NCBI RefSeq assembly: GCF_029714365.1
Contig: NZ_CP121660.1
Coordinates: 1,798,001-1,862,000, forward strand
DNA length: 64,000 nt
Origin: Sinorhizobium terangae
Lineage (GTDB): Bacteria > Pseudomonadota > Alphaproteobacteria > Rhizobiales > Rhizobiaceae
Direction of reading: 5' to 3'
A model generated the notes under the pieces. It did no database searches and was not told the DNA's origin. It saw only the letters and a list, made by a program, of their open reading frames with translations. The translations under genes were made by a program, and so were the position numbers. Every line of letters starts with the position of its first letter. Position 1 is the stretch's first letter. Shown in pieces: positions 1 through 8,651 of this stretch.

Positions 1-226
1 GCGCGGCATCGAGATCGGTCGACCAGCGAGCGATGTTATGACGTTTCGCCAGTTGCTCCATCTTATCGCGGTTGCGGCCGACGATGATCGGGTCGATCTC
101 CAGCCGTTCGCCGGACCTGAGCGTGATCCCGCCCTGATCGCGAATGGCCAGTATCGAGCGCACCAGGTGCTGGTTGTAGCCCATCCGGCCCGTGACGCCG
201 TGCAATATGATCCCCAAACGTGGCAT
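1..226 (-). CDS. Gfo/Idh/MocA-family oxidoreductase, N-terminal part (gene runs off the window)
   Basis: Reading the minus strand from the ATG at 226 gives a protein starting MPRLGIILHGVTGRMGYN, a dinucleotide-binding Rossmann start (GVTGRMG), followed by an IVGRNRDKMEQLAKRH segment typical of NAD(P)-dependent sugar dehydrogenases of the Gfo/Idh/MocA family. About 75 residues are visible; the catalytic EKP region and C-terminal domain lie outside. A strong GGAGGA ribosome site precedes the ATG by six bases. The palindromic operator at 279-294 sits just upstream and matches one in front of the ABC operon, so this gene is probably controlled by the neighbouring TetR protein. The substrate is unknown; a polyol or sugar is inferred from context. 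Confidence 0.8.
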   Translation of the reverse strand, partial: MPRLGIILHGVTGRMGYNQHLVRSILAIRDQGGITLRSGERLEIDPIIVGRNRDKMEQLAKRHNIARWSTDLDAA

Positions 227-278
227 GCGGTCTCCTCCCTGCCGGGCCTCGTGGGAGCGGACCAGCCCTCCCAAGCCA

Positions 279-294
279 GTAACTAAACAGTTAC
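279..294. promoter_or_regulatory. Palindromic operator, probable TetR site 1
   Basis: A perfect seven-base inverted repeat, AGTAACT and AGTTACT with four bases between, spans 278-295 upstream of the oxidoreductase start at 226. Its 16-base core agrees at 13 positions with the sequence at 1149-1164 on the other side of the tetR gene. Confidence 0.6.
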
Positions 295-348
295 TTTGTG
301 GCAGACAAAAAGCGTACCTGTCAACAAAAAAAACGACATGTCGAAGAT

Positions 349-1026
349 TCAGCGCCTGATCGAAGCCAAAGTCACATGAACGATGTGGCGCTCCCAGCCC
401 TCGAGATTGTCTCTTTCCGCGAGATCACGGCCGAAGATCGTTGAGAGCGTGTACTGGTTCGAGAGGTAGAAATAGCCGAGTGCGGCCATCGTCAGATAGA
501 GGTGCAACGGGTCGACATCCTCCCGGAAGAGGCCCTTTGCCCTGCCTCGCTCGAGCAGGTCGGAAAGCTTGCCCATGAGTTGCGAATGCAGCTCCTTGAG
601 CCGGGTCGATTGACGCAGCCAGCGGGCGCGATGAAGGTTCTCGGTGCCAAGCAAGCTCAGGAACTCCGGATGCTCAAGGAAGTATCTCCATGTGAACATC
701 GCCAGCTCTGCGATGCCCTGCTCCGGCTCCAAGTAACTGAGATTGATCGATTTTTCCGCCGTTCTTATGCCGATATAGGCCTCTTCCAGGACCGCGAGAT
801 AGAGCTGCTCCTTGTCGCCGAAATAATGATAGAGCATGCGCTTGTTGATGCCGGCGCGTTCGGCGATGGCATCGACGCGCGCGCCGCCCATGCCGTTCTC
901 CGCGAACTCCTTGGTGGCGGCCGCGAGGATGGAGGCACGTGTCCGCTCGGGATCGCGCTGCGCGGAGCGCTCGGCACGCTCGCCGCTTCCATTCCTTCCT
1001 CTCGCGCCCGCCTGCCCCTTCTCCAT
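349..1026 (-). CDS. TetR-family transcriptional regulator
   Basis: A 225-residue protein. After a basic, disordered leader (about residues 1-20) comes a TetR helix-turn-helix: TRASILAAATKEFAENGMGG, then VDAIAERAGINKRMLYHYFG. The remaining roughly 150 residues are helical, as expected for a ligand-binding TetR_C domain. The ATG at 1026 was chosen because GGAGG (1034-1038) precedes it by seven bases; a longer frame from 1062 lacks a ribosome site. It is divergent from the ABC operon and co-oriented with the dehydrogenase at 1-226, and nearly identical palindromes flank it. The likely role is substrate-responsive repression of both units. The ligand cannot be read from the sequence. Confidence 0.9.
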   Translation of the reverse strand: MEKGQAGARGRNGSGERAERSAQRDPERTRASILAAATKEFAENGMGGARVDAIAERAGINKRMLYHYFGDKEQLYLAVLEEAYIGIRTAEKSINLSYLEPEQGIAELAMFTWRYFLEHPEFLSLLGTENLHRARWLRQSTRLKELHSQLMGKLSDLLERGRAKGLFREDVDPLHLYLTMAALGYFYLSNQYTLSTIFGRDLAERDNLEGWERHIVHVTLASIRR

Positions 1027-1148
1027 CACATCACCTCCGGCACCTCTTGCCTTCGGCGGCATTCGATGCGAAATCGTAAAGATAATTTACAAGACAATGA
1101 CAGCATTTCACACAACTGCTTGACACGATCTTTGCTTGCCCCTAGTTT

Positions 1149-1164
1149 GTAACCAATTAGTTAT
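1149..1164. promoter_or_regulatory. Palindromic operator, probable TetR site 2
   Basis: GTAAC-N6-GTTAT lies in the tetR-ABC operon gap and matches the site at 279-294 at 13 of 16 positions. It lies 75 bases before the binding-protein start, where a repressor could block transcription of the operon and of tetR. Confidence 0.6.
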
Positions 1165-1238
1165 TTAATGCAAGAGGACTCAACAAGACGACGATGACAC
1201 GGAGCGTTGTGGAGGCGCTCCCGAGGGAGGAGGAACAA

Positions 1239-2525
1239 ATGACGCATCGCATCAGCAGACGCAGTGTGCTTGCAGGAGGAGCAGCACTTCTTTCATATGC
1301 GGCCTTCGCGCCGCGCGCCTTTTCCGAGGAGGCGCGGCTGCGCTTGCTATGGTGGGGATCGCAGACCCGAGCCGACCGCACCAACAAGGTCAGCGAGCTT
1401 TTCAAGGCAGCCAATCCGGGGGTTTCCATCAACGGCGAATTCCTCGGCTGGAGCGACTACTGGCCGCGCCTTGCGACCCAGGTCGCAGGGGGCAACGCGC
1501 CCGACGTCATCCAGATGGATTACCGCTACATCGTCGAATATGCCCGACGCGGCGCGCTTGCGCCGCTCGACAGCTATCTCGGCTCGGTGCTCAAGGTCGA
1601 GGATTTCGACCAGGTGCAGATCAAGGGCGGCAGCGTCGACGGCAAGCTCTACGGCATCAGTCTCGGCGCCAATTCGACGGCGATGATGGTCAACACGGTC
1701 GCCTTCGAGGAAGCCGGCGTCGACCTGCCGACGCCAGCCACCACCTGGGACGAGCTCGCTCGCATGGGTATCGAGATCACCAAGGCCGGCAAGCGCAAGG
1801 GCTATTACGGCCTTTCGGACGGCAGCGGCGTGGAGCCGCTCCTCGAAAACTGGCTGCGCCAGCGCGGCAAGGCCCTCTTCACCGCGGACGGCAAGATCGC
1901 CTATGACGCGAATGACGGGGCCGAATGGTTTGCCATGTGGCAGAAGATGCGCGACGACAAGGCCTGCGTGCCGGCGGATATACAGGCGCTCGACCAGTTC
2001 AATATCGAGACGAGTCCTTTGTCGCTCGGAAAGGCGGCGACGTCCTATGCCCATTCCAACCAGCTCGTCGGCTATCAGGCGATCAACAAAGACAAGATCG
2101 TGCTGAGGAGCCATGCGCTGATCGGCAAGGATGCCAAGGGCGGCCATTACCGCAAGCCATCGATGTTCTTCTCGGTGTCGGCCAAGAGCAGCGATCCGGA
2201 ACTCGGCGCGAAATATGTCAACTTCTTCGTCAAGGATCCGGACGCGGCCAAGGTCCTCGGCGTCGAACGGGGTGTGCCGGAATCGGCGTCCGTGCGCGAC
2301 GCGCTCGCACCATCGCTCGATGACCTCGGGCGGGCAGCGCTCGAATATGTCTCCGGGCTCGGCGCGCTCGCCGGCGATCTGCCGCCACCGCCGCCGTCCG
2401 GCGCCGGCGAGGCGGAGCTGGCCCTGCGCAGGGTCGCCGAGCAGGTAGCCTTCGGCCAGCTCGACGCCAAACAGGGCGGCGAGACGCTGGTAGACGAGGT
2501 CACACAGATCCTGTCGCGAGGCTAA
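1239..2525 (+). CDS. Sugar ABC transporter substrate-binding protein, Tat-exported
   Basis: A 428-residue family-1 extracellular solute-binding protein. It begins with a twin-arginine signal (SRRSVLAGG, about residues 6-14) and a hydrophobic stretch ending near residue 30, so the folded protein is expected in the periplasm. The mature part starts LRLLWWGSQTRADR and has the usual binding-protein pattern APDVIQMD and LDSYL. The ATG at 1239 follows GAGGGAGGAGG; an in-frame ATG at 1194 would put 15 extra residues before the signal peptide. It heads an operon of permeases, dehydrogenases and ATPase. A paralogue of the same length is encoded at 16512-17798 (shared LGVERGVP and an ADIQ-LDQ segment). 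The sugar is unknown. Confidence 0.93.
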   Translation: MTHRISRRSVLAGGAALLSYAAFAPRAFSEEARLRLLWWGSQTRADRTNKVSELFKAANPGVSINGEFLGWSDYWPRLATQVAGGNAPDVIQMDYRYIVEYARRGALAPLDSYLGSVLKVEDFDQVQIKGGSVDGKLYGISLGANSTAMMVNTVAFEEAGVDLPTPATTWDELARMGIEITKAGKRKGYYGLSDGSGVEPLLENWLRQRGKALFTADGKIAYDANDGAEWFAMWQKMRDDKACVPADIQALDQFNIETSPLSLGKAATSYAHSNQLVGYQAINKDKIVLRSHALIGKDAKGGHYRKPSMFFSVSAKSSDPELGAKYVNFFVKDPDAAKVLGVERGVPESASVRDALAPSLDDLGRAALEYVSGLGALAGDLPPPPPSGAGEAELALRRVAEQVAFGQLDAKQGGETLVDEVTQILSRG

Positions 2526-2529
2526 GGGG

Positions 2530-3486
2530 ATGGCGGCCGTGCAGGATAGCGCTGTCGTCGTCGGTGCGGGCGCCAACGGGCGCCCCGCCGCACAGGGCCG
2601 ATGGGCCTCCATCTGGGCGAAGCACGGAGCCGGCTACATGTTCCTGTTGCCGTGGCTCATCGGCTTCTTCGGCCTGACGCTCGGGCCTGCGGTCGCCTCG
2701 CTCTATCTCTCCTTCACCAGTTTCGACCTTATCCGCGCGCCGGAATGGGTCGGGACCGCCAACTACGTGCGCATCGCGACCGCCGATCCGAAATTCGCTG
2801 CCGCGATCCATGTGACTTTCCTCTATGTCGTGCTTTCGGTTCCCTTCAAGCTCGCCTTCGCGCTGCTCGTCGCCATCCTTCTCAATCGCGGCGTCCGGGG
2901 ACTGACCGTCTATCGCGCGATCTTCTATTTGCCGTCGCTGCTCGGAGGCAGCGTCGCGATCGCCGTGCTCTGGCGCCAGCTCTTTGCCGGCGACGGCCTC
3001 ATCAACAGCCTGCTTGGCCAGTTCGGCATTGAGGGCCCGAGCTGGATCTCGCATCCGAATTATTCGATCTGGACCCTCGTCGTGCTGAGCGTCTGGCAGT
3101 TCGGCTCGCCGATGATCATCTTCCTTGCCGGCCTTCGCCAGATTCCGACCGACATGTATGAGGCTGCGAGCCTCGACGGCGCATCGAAGTTCCGGCAGTT
3201 CTACAAGATCACGCTGCCGCTTTTGACCCCGGTCATCTTCTTTAATGCGGTGGTGCAGACGATCGATGCCTTCAAGGCCTTCACCCCGGCCTTCATCATT
3301 TCCGGCGGCACCGGCGGACCGATCAACTCGACGCTCTTCTATACGCTCTATCTCTATCAGGAAGCCTTCGGCAATTTCCGCATGGGCTATGCCTCGGCGC
3401 TCGCCTGGATCCTGGTGCTGATCATCGCGCTCTTCACTGCCTTTTCGTTCCTCACCTCTCGCTACTGGGTGCACTACGATGACTGA
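2530..3486 (+). CDS. Sugar ABC transporter permease (MalF/UgpA type)
   Basis: A 318-residue inner-membrane protein with about six membrane helices, the first near residues 36-60 (YMFLLPWLIGFFGLTL). The ATPase-contact EAA loop is visible around residues 211-235 (YEAASLDGASKFRQF, then KITLPLL). This loop is the defining signature of binding-protein-dependent permeases. The start is four bases after the binding-protein stop and the end overlaps the next permease by eight bases, so the two membrane subunits are translationally coupled and should form a heterodimer. Confidence 0.94.
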   Translation: MAAVQDSAVVVGAGANGRPAAQGRWASIWAKHGAGYMFLLPWLIGFFGLTLGPAVASLYLSFTSFDLIRAPEWVGTANYVRIATADPKFAAAIHVTFLYVVLSVPFKLAFALLVAILLNRGVRGLTVYRAIFYLPSLLGGSVAIAVLWRQLFAGDGLINSLLGQFGIEGPSWISHPNYSIWTLVVLSVWQFGSPMIIFLAGLRQIPTDMYEAASLDGASKFRQFYKITLPLLTPVIFFNAVVQTIDAFKAFTPAFIISGGTGGPINSTLFYTLYLYQEAFGNFRMGYASALAWILVLIIALFTAFSFLTSRYWVHYDD

Positions 3487-4366
3487 TGCGACCATGAGCT
3501 CCGTAACCGCCCCACCATCGGTACCGCTCGGCCGCCGCGGCCCCTTGGGATCGGTTCTCGTCCACGGCGGCCTGGTCGCCGCGTCGATCGCGATGCTCTA
3601 TCCGCTCTTGTGGATGATTTCCGCATCGGTAAGGCCGGAGGACGAGATCTTCGCCTCGACCTCGCTCTGGCCGTCGTCGATCGATTTCGCTTCCTATTTG
3701 CGCGGCTGGTTCGGCCTCGACGTCAGCTTCGGCCGCTTCTTCTGGAACTCACTCGTCGTGTCCGTGCTGACGGTGATCGGCAATGTCGTCGCCTGTTCGC
3801 TCGCGGCCTACGCCTTCGCGCGGCTTCGCTTCGCCGGGCGCAATTTCTGGTTCGCGATCATGCTGGGGACGCTGATGATCCCCTATCACGTGACGCTCAT
3901 CCCCCAATATGTGCTCTTCCTCAATCTCGGCTGGGTGAATACCTTCCTGCCGCTCGTGGTGCCGAAATTCCTGGCGAGCGACGCCTTCTTCATCTTCCTG
4001 ATGGTCCAGTTCTTCCGCGGCATCCCGCGCGAACTCGACGAGGCGGCAATGATGGACGGCTGCGGCCCCTGGCGCATCTACTGGAAGATCATGCTGCCGC
4101 TCTCCCTGCCGGTGCTGGCAACCGCCGCGATCTTCTCCTTCATCTGGACCTGGGACGATTTCTTCGGACCGCTGATCTACCTCAACGACATGAACACCTA
4201 CACTATCCAGCTGGGCCTCAGGACCTTCGTCGACTCAAGCAGCACCTCCGACTGGGGCGGACTCTTCGCCATGTCGACGCTGTCGCTCGTGCCGGTGTTC
4301 TTCTTCTTCCTGTTCTTCCAGCGCCTTCTGATCGAAGGCATCGCCACCACTGGCATGAAGCGCTGA
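3479..4366 (+). CDS. Sugar ABC transporter permease (MalG/UgpE type)
   Basis: A 295-residue partner permease. Six hydrophobic segments are visible, beginning about residue 25 (LVHGGLVAASIAMLYPLLW), and the EAA loop lies near residues 185-210 (DEAAMMDGCGPWRIYWK, then IMLPLSLP). It ends with the short cytoplasmic tail GIATTGMKR that is common in MalG-type subunits. It overlaps the upstream permease gene by eight bases and is followed after 22 bases by a dehydrogenase gene, so uptake and the first oxidation steps are encoded together. Confidence 0.94.
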   Translation: MTDATMSSVTAPPSVPLGRRGPLGSVLVHGGLVAASIAMLYPLLWMISASVRPEDEIFASTSLWPSSIDFASYLRGWFGLDVSFGRFFWNSLVVSVLTVIGNVVACSLAAYAFARLRFAGRNFWFAIMLGTLMIPYHVTLIPQYVLFLNLGWVNTFLPLVVPKFLASDAFFIFLMVQFFRGIPRELDEAAMMDGCGPWRIYWKIMLPLSLPVLATAAIFSFIWTWDDFFGPLIYLNDMNTYTIQLGLRTFVDSSSTSDWGGLFAMSTLSLVPVFFFFLFFQRLLIEGIATTGMKR

Positions 4367-4388
4367 TCAAGAAAGCTGGAGTTTACCA

Positions 4389-5405
4389 ATGGACGAATTG
4401 CGTTTTGCCGCGGTCGGGCTCAACCACAACCACATCTACGGCCAGGTCAATTGCCTTTTGAGAGCCGGCGCCCGCCTCGTCGGCTTCCACGAACCGGACG
4501 ACGCATTGGCCGCGGAGTTCTTGGCCACGTACAAGGATGTGCCGCGTATCGCGACACTCGACCGGATCCTCGAGGACGAGAGCATCGGCCTTGTCACCTC
4601 GGCTTCGGTCTCTGCCGAGCGGGCGGAGGTGGCGATCCGCGCCATGCGCCACGGCAAGGACGTGCTCGTTGACAAGCCGGGGATGACGAGTCTCGACCAG
4701 CTCGCCAGGGTGCGCCGGGTCCAGGCCGAAACGGGGCGCATCTTCTCGATCCTCTTTTCCGAGCATTTCGAGAGCCCGGCGACGGTTAAAGCCGGCGAAC
4801 TGGTCGCCGCCGGTGCCATCGGCGAGGTCGTGCACATGGTCGGCCTCGGGCCGCATCGGCTGCGCAAGGAAAGCCGCCCCGGCTGGTTCTTCCGCCGCTC
4901 GGATTACGGCGGCATCTTGACCGACATCGCTTCGCACCAGTGCGAGCAGTTCCTCTTCTTCGCCGGCGCCGCCCATGCCACCATTCTCTCGGCGAGCGTC
5001 GACAACCGGAGCGTTCCCGAGAGCCCGGAACTGCAGGACACGGGCAACATCCATCTTTCGACGGACCGGGCCACCGGAATGATCCATGTCAACTGGCTCA
5101 CCCCGGACGGCATGCCGACCTGGGGCGACGGCCGACTTTTCATCGTGGGCACGACCGGCACGATCGAGGTGCGCAAGACGGTCGATCTCGCCGGGCGCGC
5201 AGGAGGCAACCACCTGTTTCTTGCCGATCGCAGCGGCGTCGAGCACATCGACTGCTCGGACGTCGACCTTCCTTTCGGCCGTCAGCTCCTCGCCGACATC
5301 CGCGACAGAACCGAAACCGCCATGCCGCAGCAACGCTGCTTCAATGCCATGGAGCTTGCCCTTTCAGCGCAAGCGATCGCCGAACGTAACCAGGAAAAGA
5401 ACTGA
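4389..5405 (+). CDS. Gfo/Idh/MocA-family oxidoreductase
   Basis: A 338-residue dehydrogenase. The N-terminal Rossmann motif is atypical (AAVGLNHNHIYGQV). The conserved lysine motif of the family appears as DKPGMTSLDQL near residue 97, in place of the usual EKP. The C-terminal half has the mixed beta sheet that binds substrate (HMVGLGPHRL, DIASHQCEQF with a candidate catalytic histidine). It is part of the ABC operon and precedes a second family member by one base. The family oxidises or epimerises sugars, inositols and their acids with NAD(P); the actual substrate is not deducible. Confidence 0.88.
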   Translation: MDELRFAAVGLNHNHIYGQVNCLLRAGARLVGFHEPDDALAAEFLATYKDVPRIATLDRILEDESIGLVTSASVSAERAEVAIRAMRHGKDVLVDKPGMTSLDQLARVRRVQAETGRIFSILFSEHFESPATVKAGELVAAGAIGEVVHMVGLGPHRLRKESRPGWFFRRSDYGGILTDIASHQCEQFLFFAGAAHATILSASVDNRSVPESPELQDTGNIHLSTDRATGMIHVNWLTPDGMPTWGDGRLFIVGTTGTIEVRKTVDLAGRAGGNHLFLADRSGVEHIDCSDVDLPFGRQLLADIRDRTETAMPQQRCFNAMELALSAQAIAERNQEKN

Positions 5406-5406
5406 T

Positions 5407-6480
5407 ATGAGCGTAAAGACAGTTGCCATCATCGGCTGCGGGATCGGGCGGTCGCACATCATCGAAGGCTATCTGCCGCATCCGGACAAGTTCCGGGTGA
5501 CCGCGCTCTGCGACCTCAACGTGGAACGGCTGAACGAAGTCGGCAACGAGTTCGGCATCGAGAAGCGCACGACCTCGTTCAAGGAACTGCTTGCCGACGA
5601 CAGCATCGATATCATCGATATCTGCACCCCGCCCGGGATTCACCTCGAACAGGTCCTCGACGCACTGGCGTCCGGCAAACACGTGATCTGCGAGAAGCCG
5701 CTCACCGGTTCGCTCAAGGGCGTCGACCGGATCATGGAGGCGGAGAAAGAGGCCAAGGGCGTGCTGATGCCGATCTTCCAGTATCGCTACGGCGACGGCA
5801 TCGAGAAGGCGAAGCGCATCATCGAGGCCGGCATTGCCGGCAAACCCTATGTGGGCTCGGTCGAAACATTCTGGCTGCGCACGCCGGAATATTACTCCGT
5901 TCCCTGGCGCGGGAAATGGGAGACGGAGCTTGGCGGCGTGCTTGTGACCCACGCCCTGCACCTGCACGACATGATGCTTCACCTCCTCGGCCCCGTCGCA
6001 CGAGTGTTCGGGCGCGTCGCAACGCGTGTCAACGATATCGAGGTCGAGGACTGCGCCTCGGCAAGCCTGCTGATGGAGAACGGCGCCTTCGTTTCGCTCT
6101 CCTGCACGCTCGGCTCGCTAGAGCAGATCAGCCGTCTTCGCCTGCACTTCGAGAATGTCACCCTCGAAAGCAGCCACGAGCCCTATGCTCCCGGAAAGGA
6201 TCCCTGGAAGATCATTGCTGCCAACGAGATCGTGCAGGCTGAGATCGACGAAGTGATCGGCGACTGGCGTCCCGTCTCGCCGCGTTTCACCACGCAAATG
6301 GCCCATTTCCACGCCTTTCTCAGCGGCGACGGACCGCTCCCCGTCACCACCAGGGATGCACGGCAGGCATTGGAACTGGTGACGGCGATCTATCAGTCCG
6401 CCGACACAGGTCGCGAGATAACGCTTCCGATCGGACCGGAGAGTCCGAAATATGCCAATTGGCGCGCGAATACGCGGTAA
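5407..6480 (+). CDS. Gfo/Idh/MocA-family oxidoreductase
   Basis: A 357-residue protein with a clear Rossmann start ([17 protein letters not shown]), [17 protein letters not shown] at the end of the NAD domain, and the EKP motif as [25 protein letters not shown] and [15 protein letters not shown] are typical of the C-terminal domain. The ATG at 5407 overlaps the region of the upstream stop; a longer open frame from 5086 is only run-through into the previous gene. Together with the dehydrogenases at 4389 and 1-226 it makes three paralogous enzymes in one locus, suggesting sequential oxidation, reduction or epimerisation of the imported sugar. Confidence 0.9.
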   Translation: MSVKTVAIIGCGIGRSHIIEGYLPHPDKFRVTALCDLNVERLNEVGNEFGIEKRTTSFKELLADDSIDIIDICTPPGIHLEQVLDALASGKHVICEKPLTGSLKGVDRIMEAEKEAKGVLMPIFQYRYGDGIEKAKRIIEAGIAGKPYVGSVETFWLRTPEYYSVPWRGKWETELGGVLVTHALHLHDMMLHLLGPVARVFGRVATRVNDIEVEDCASASLLMENGAFVSLSCTLGSLEQISRLRLHFENVTLESSHEPYAPGKDPWKIIAANEIVQAEIDEVIGDWRPVSPRFTTQMAHFHAFLSGDGPLPVTTRDARQALELVTAIYQSADTGREITLPIGPESPKYANWRANTR

Positions 6481-6508
6481 CGGCAGAGGCCGCAGGGAGG
6501 AATTCGAA

Positions 6509-7588
6509 ATGGCAACCAGCGTCGTTCTTCAGAAGGTCGAGAAGCGTTATGGCGCGCTCGATGTGATCCACGGCATCGACCTGACCATCGATCCCGGCGA
6601 GTTCGCCGTCTTCGTCGGCCCCTCCGGTTGCGGCAAGTCGACCCTGCTGCGCATGATCGCCGGTCTGGAAGAGATTACCGGCGGCACGCTGATGCTCGAC
6701 AACGACCGGATGAACGAGGTGGCGCCGGCCAAGCGCGGTATCGCCATGGTGTTTCAGTCCTATGCGCTCTATCCGCATATGTCGGTCTACAAGAATCTCG
6801 CCTTCGGCCTTGAGACGGCAGGCTACAGAAAAACGGAGATCGAGCCGAAAGTGCGTCGCGCCGCCGAGATCCTGCAGATCGAGAAGCTGCTCGACCGCAA
6901 GCCGAAGGCGCTCTCCGGCGGCCAACGCCAGCGCGTCGCGATCGGCCGGGCGATCGTGCGCGAACCGCGCATCTTCCTCTTCGACGAACCGCTTTCCAAC
7001 CTCGATGCGGAACTCCGCGTGCAGATGCGCGTCGAAATCTCGCGGCTTCATCGTGATCTCGGCAACACGATGATCTACGTGACCCACGATCAGGTGGAGG
7101 CCATGACCATGGCCGACAAGATCGTCGTCCTGAACTCCGGACGGATCGAGCAGGTGGGAGCACCGCTCGATCTCTACAACAACCCCGTCAACCGCTTCGT
7201 CGCCGGGTTCATCGGCAGCCCGAAAATGAACTTCCTCAAGGCGCGCATCGCTGCCGTCGGCGAAGCGGAAACCGCGATCCAGGTTTGCGGCGGCACGATC
7301 CGCCTGCCGCGTGTCTTGGATGGCGCAGCGCCGGGACAGGACGTGACCTTCGGCATCCGGCCGGAACATCTTTCCGCACACGAAGATGGCATCGCGCTCG
7401 CCCCGATCAATGTCGAGCTGGTTGAAAACCTCGGCGGCGAAACCATGCTCTACGGCATCACCCCTGACAGTCAGCACGTCACGGTCGCGCTCGAGGGCCA
7501 GCAGAAGGTGGAGCGCGGCACCAATCTCGCCGTTCACTTCGATCCTTCGCGCTGCCACGTCTTCGGCGCCGACGGCAAGGCGATCTAA
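6509..7588 (+). CDS. Sugar ABC transporter ATP-binding protein (MalK/UgpC type)
   Basis: A 359-residue ATPase. Walker A is GPSGCGKST (about residues 37-45), the ABC signature is LSGGQRQRV (about 134) and Walker B with the catalytic glutamate is [13 protein letters not shown]; the H-loop is [10 protein letters not shown]. The C-terminal third ([13 protein letters not shown] onwards) is the TOBE/MalK-type regulatory domain. An AGGGAGGAATTCGAA ribosome region fixes the ATG at 6509. It is the last gene of the operon and should energise the two permeases. It may also serve the orphan binding protein at 16512-17798. Confidence 0.95.
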   Translation: MATSVVLQKVEKRYGALDVIHGIDLTIDPGEFAVFVGPSGCGKSTLLRMIAGLEEITGGTLMLDNDRMNEVAPAKRGIAMVFQSYALYPHMSVYKNLAFGLETAGYRKTEIEPKVRRAAEILQIEKLLDRKPKALSGGQRQRVAIGRAIVREPRIFLFDEPLSNLDAELRVQMRVEISRLHRDLGNTMIYVTHDQVEAMTMADKIVVLNSGRIEQVGAPLDLYNNPVNRFVAGFIGSPKMNFLKARIAAVGEAETAIQVCGGTIRLPRVLDGAAPGQDVTFGIRPEHLSAHEDGIALAPINVELVENLGGETMLYGITPDSQHVTVALEGQQKVERGTNLAVHFDPSRCHVFGADGKAI

Positions 7589-7730
7589 GCGCGGCACCGC
7601 CTGCGCGGATGGAACGTAACCGATGGGGTCGCTCCGCCGTTTACCGCTTGCTCATGGGCCAATGTGGGGCCATGCTATGGGGGTATACCCTGGCTGTAAG
7701 GCCGAACGCCATTTCGCCCTGGGACGCCAG

Positions 7731-7761
7731 CTCGACCTCGAAGCACTTGCAGTGCTACCTT
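7731..7761 (+). promoter_or_regulatory. Possible MerR-type promoter with 19-base spacer and internal dyad
   Basis: CTCGAC (7731-7736) and TACCTT (7756-7761) are separated by 19 bases, and the dyad AGCACT-TGC-AGTGCT (7742-7756) fills most of the spacer. Over-long spacers with a central dyad are the hallmark of promoters activated by MerR-family proteins. No merR gene is nearby, so this is suggestive only. A second palindrome, GGGTATACCC, lies at 7681-7690. Nothing else is recognised in the gap 7589-7792. Confidence 0.3.
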
Positions 7762-7792
7762 TTCTCGACTGCCCCGGGGAAGGAGGTTGCCC

Positions 7793-8473
7793 ATGTCTGC
7801 GCCCTATACCGACCATCCGTTGCAACCGGGCGACCGGGCGCCAAACATCGTGCTGGATGCGATCTCGCGCGACGGAACGATTGCACTTGATGATTTTCGC
7901 GGCCGCAGCCCGTTGTTGATCGGTTTGTTTCGAGGCCTGCTCTGTCCATTCTGCCGGCGCCATGTCGCCGCGATGGCACAGCTCAACCCGGCACTGCGTG
8001 AGAAAGGCGTGAACTCTCTAGCGGTGGTAAACACCCCGGTCGAACGCGCGCGACTCTATTTCCGTTATCATCCGATACCCGGCCTTCTTGCTGCATCCGA
8101 TCCGGAGCGAGCTTCACACCGCGCCTTCGGCTTACCTCTCCTCGAGTTCACGGAAAATGAGACCGACTGGCCATACAAGGTCGGAATGGATGTGGTCACG
8201 ACAATGCGGGTCGATCGGCCCGGGGAGTTGCCTGAACCGATGAATCCGGACGCAGCAGGCGACCTTCTTAACACGAGGGATGGGTACGAAATTACAGACG
8301 CCGATCAGAAGGTGAGGATTCCCGGGCACATGCAGCTCGTCGGTCATTTCCTGCTCGATCGAGAAGGTGTCGTGCGCTGGAGCTTTACGGAAGTTGAAGA
8401 CGAAGGCCAGAATATGTGCCGGGCGCTCAATCCCGAAGAGTTGATGTCGGCAGCTTCCGAAGTCGTCCCTTAA
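7793..8473 (+). CDS. AhpC/TSA-type peroxiredoxin-like protein
   Basis: A 226-residue protein with a thioredoxin fold. The start MSAPYTDHPLQPGDRAPNIVL is the standard opening of AhpC/TSA proteins, and the redox motif is LLCPFCRRHVAAM (CPFC, about residues 46-49), a CXXC variant of the peroxidatic site. The second half (PDAAGDLLNTRDGYEITDAD, then GHFLLDREGVVRWSF) completes the fold. AAGGAGG precedes the ATG at 7793. It probably reduces peroxides or acts as a thiol oxidoreductase in the cytoplasm. The CXXC makes a disulfide-reductase role possible as well. Confidence 0.75.
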   Translation: MSAPYTDHPLQPGDRAPNIVLDAISRDGTIALDDFRGRSPLLIGLFRGLLCPFCRRHVAAMAQLNPALREKGVNSLAVVNTPVERARLYFRYHPIPGLLAASDPERASHRAFGLPLLEFTENETDWPYKVGMDVVTTMRVDRPGELPEPMNPDAAGDLLNTRDGYEITDADQKVRIPGHMQLVGHFLLDREGVVRWSFTEVEDEGQNMCRALNPEELMSAASEVVP

Positions 8474-8591
8474 CAGCGAAAACGGGGTCAGTAACTACTC
8501 CGGCAGTGATTCCACAGGGGTACTCAAGCGCGTCGGCCGAAGTCCGCCTGCCTGCGGAAAAGCACGCACCGATAAGAAATTTCTGTCCTCA

Positions 8592-8618
8592 TGTCACACT
8601 CGCAGATCCTGTCTCGTC
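8592..8618 (+). promoter_or_regulatory. ECF41-type promoter (TGTCACA-N16-CGTC)
   Basis: TGTCACA (8592-8598), exactly 16 bases, then CGTC (8615-8618). This is the published ECF41 target consensus. It lies 33 bases before the AhpD-like gene that is translationally coupled to an ECF41 sigma gene, so the sigma factor almost certainly drives its own operon. Confidence 0.85.
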
Positions 8619-8651
8619 ATGGTGTCGGAACCAACAGAAGGAAACTGAACC

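Noticed and set aside
1347..2612. Long open frame (421 codons) antisense to the binding-protein gene
   Set aside because: It mirrors the codons of a clear solute-binding protein, has no ribosome site and no recognisable domain. High-GC genes often leave such open antisense frames.
2500..3495. Antisense frame over the first permease gene, rich in D/E/R
   Set aside because: It is a complement of membrane-helix codons and has no start signal.
7623..7919. 98-codon frame upstream of and overlapping the peroxiredoxin start
   Set aside because: It runs through the strong ribosome site and into the peroxiredoxin gene in another frame, with no conserved features.
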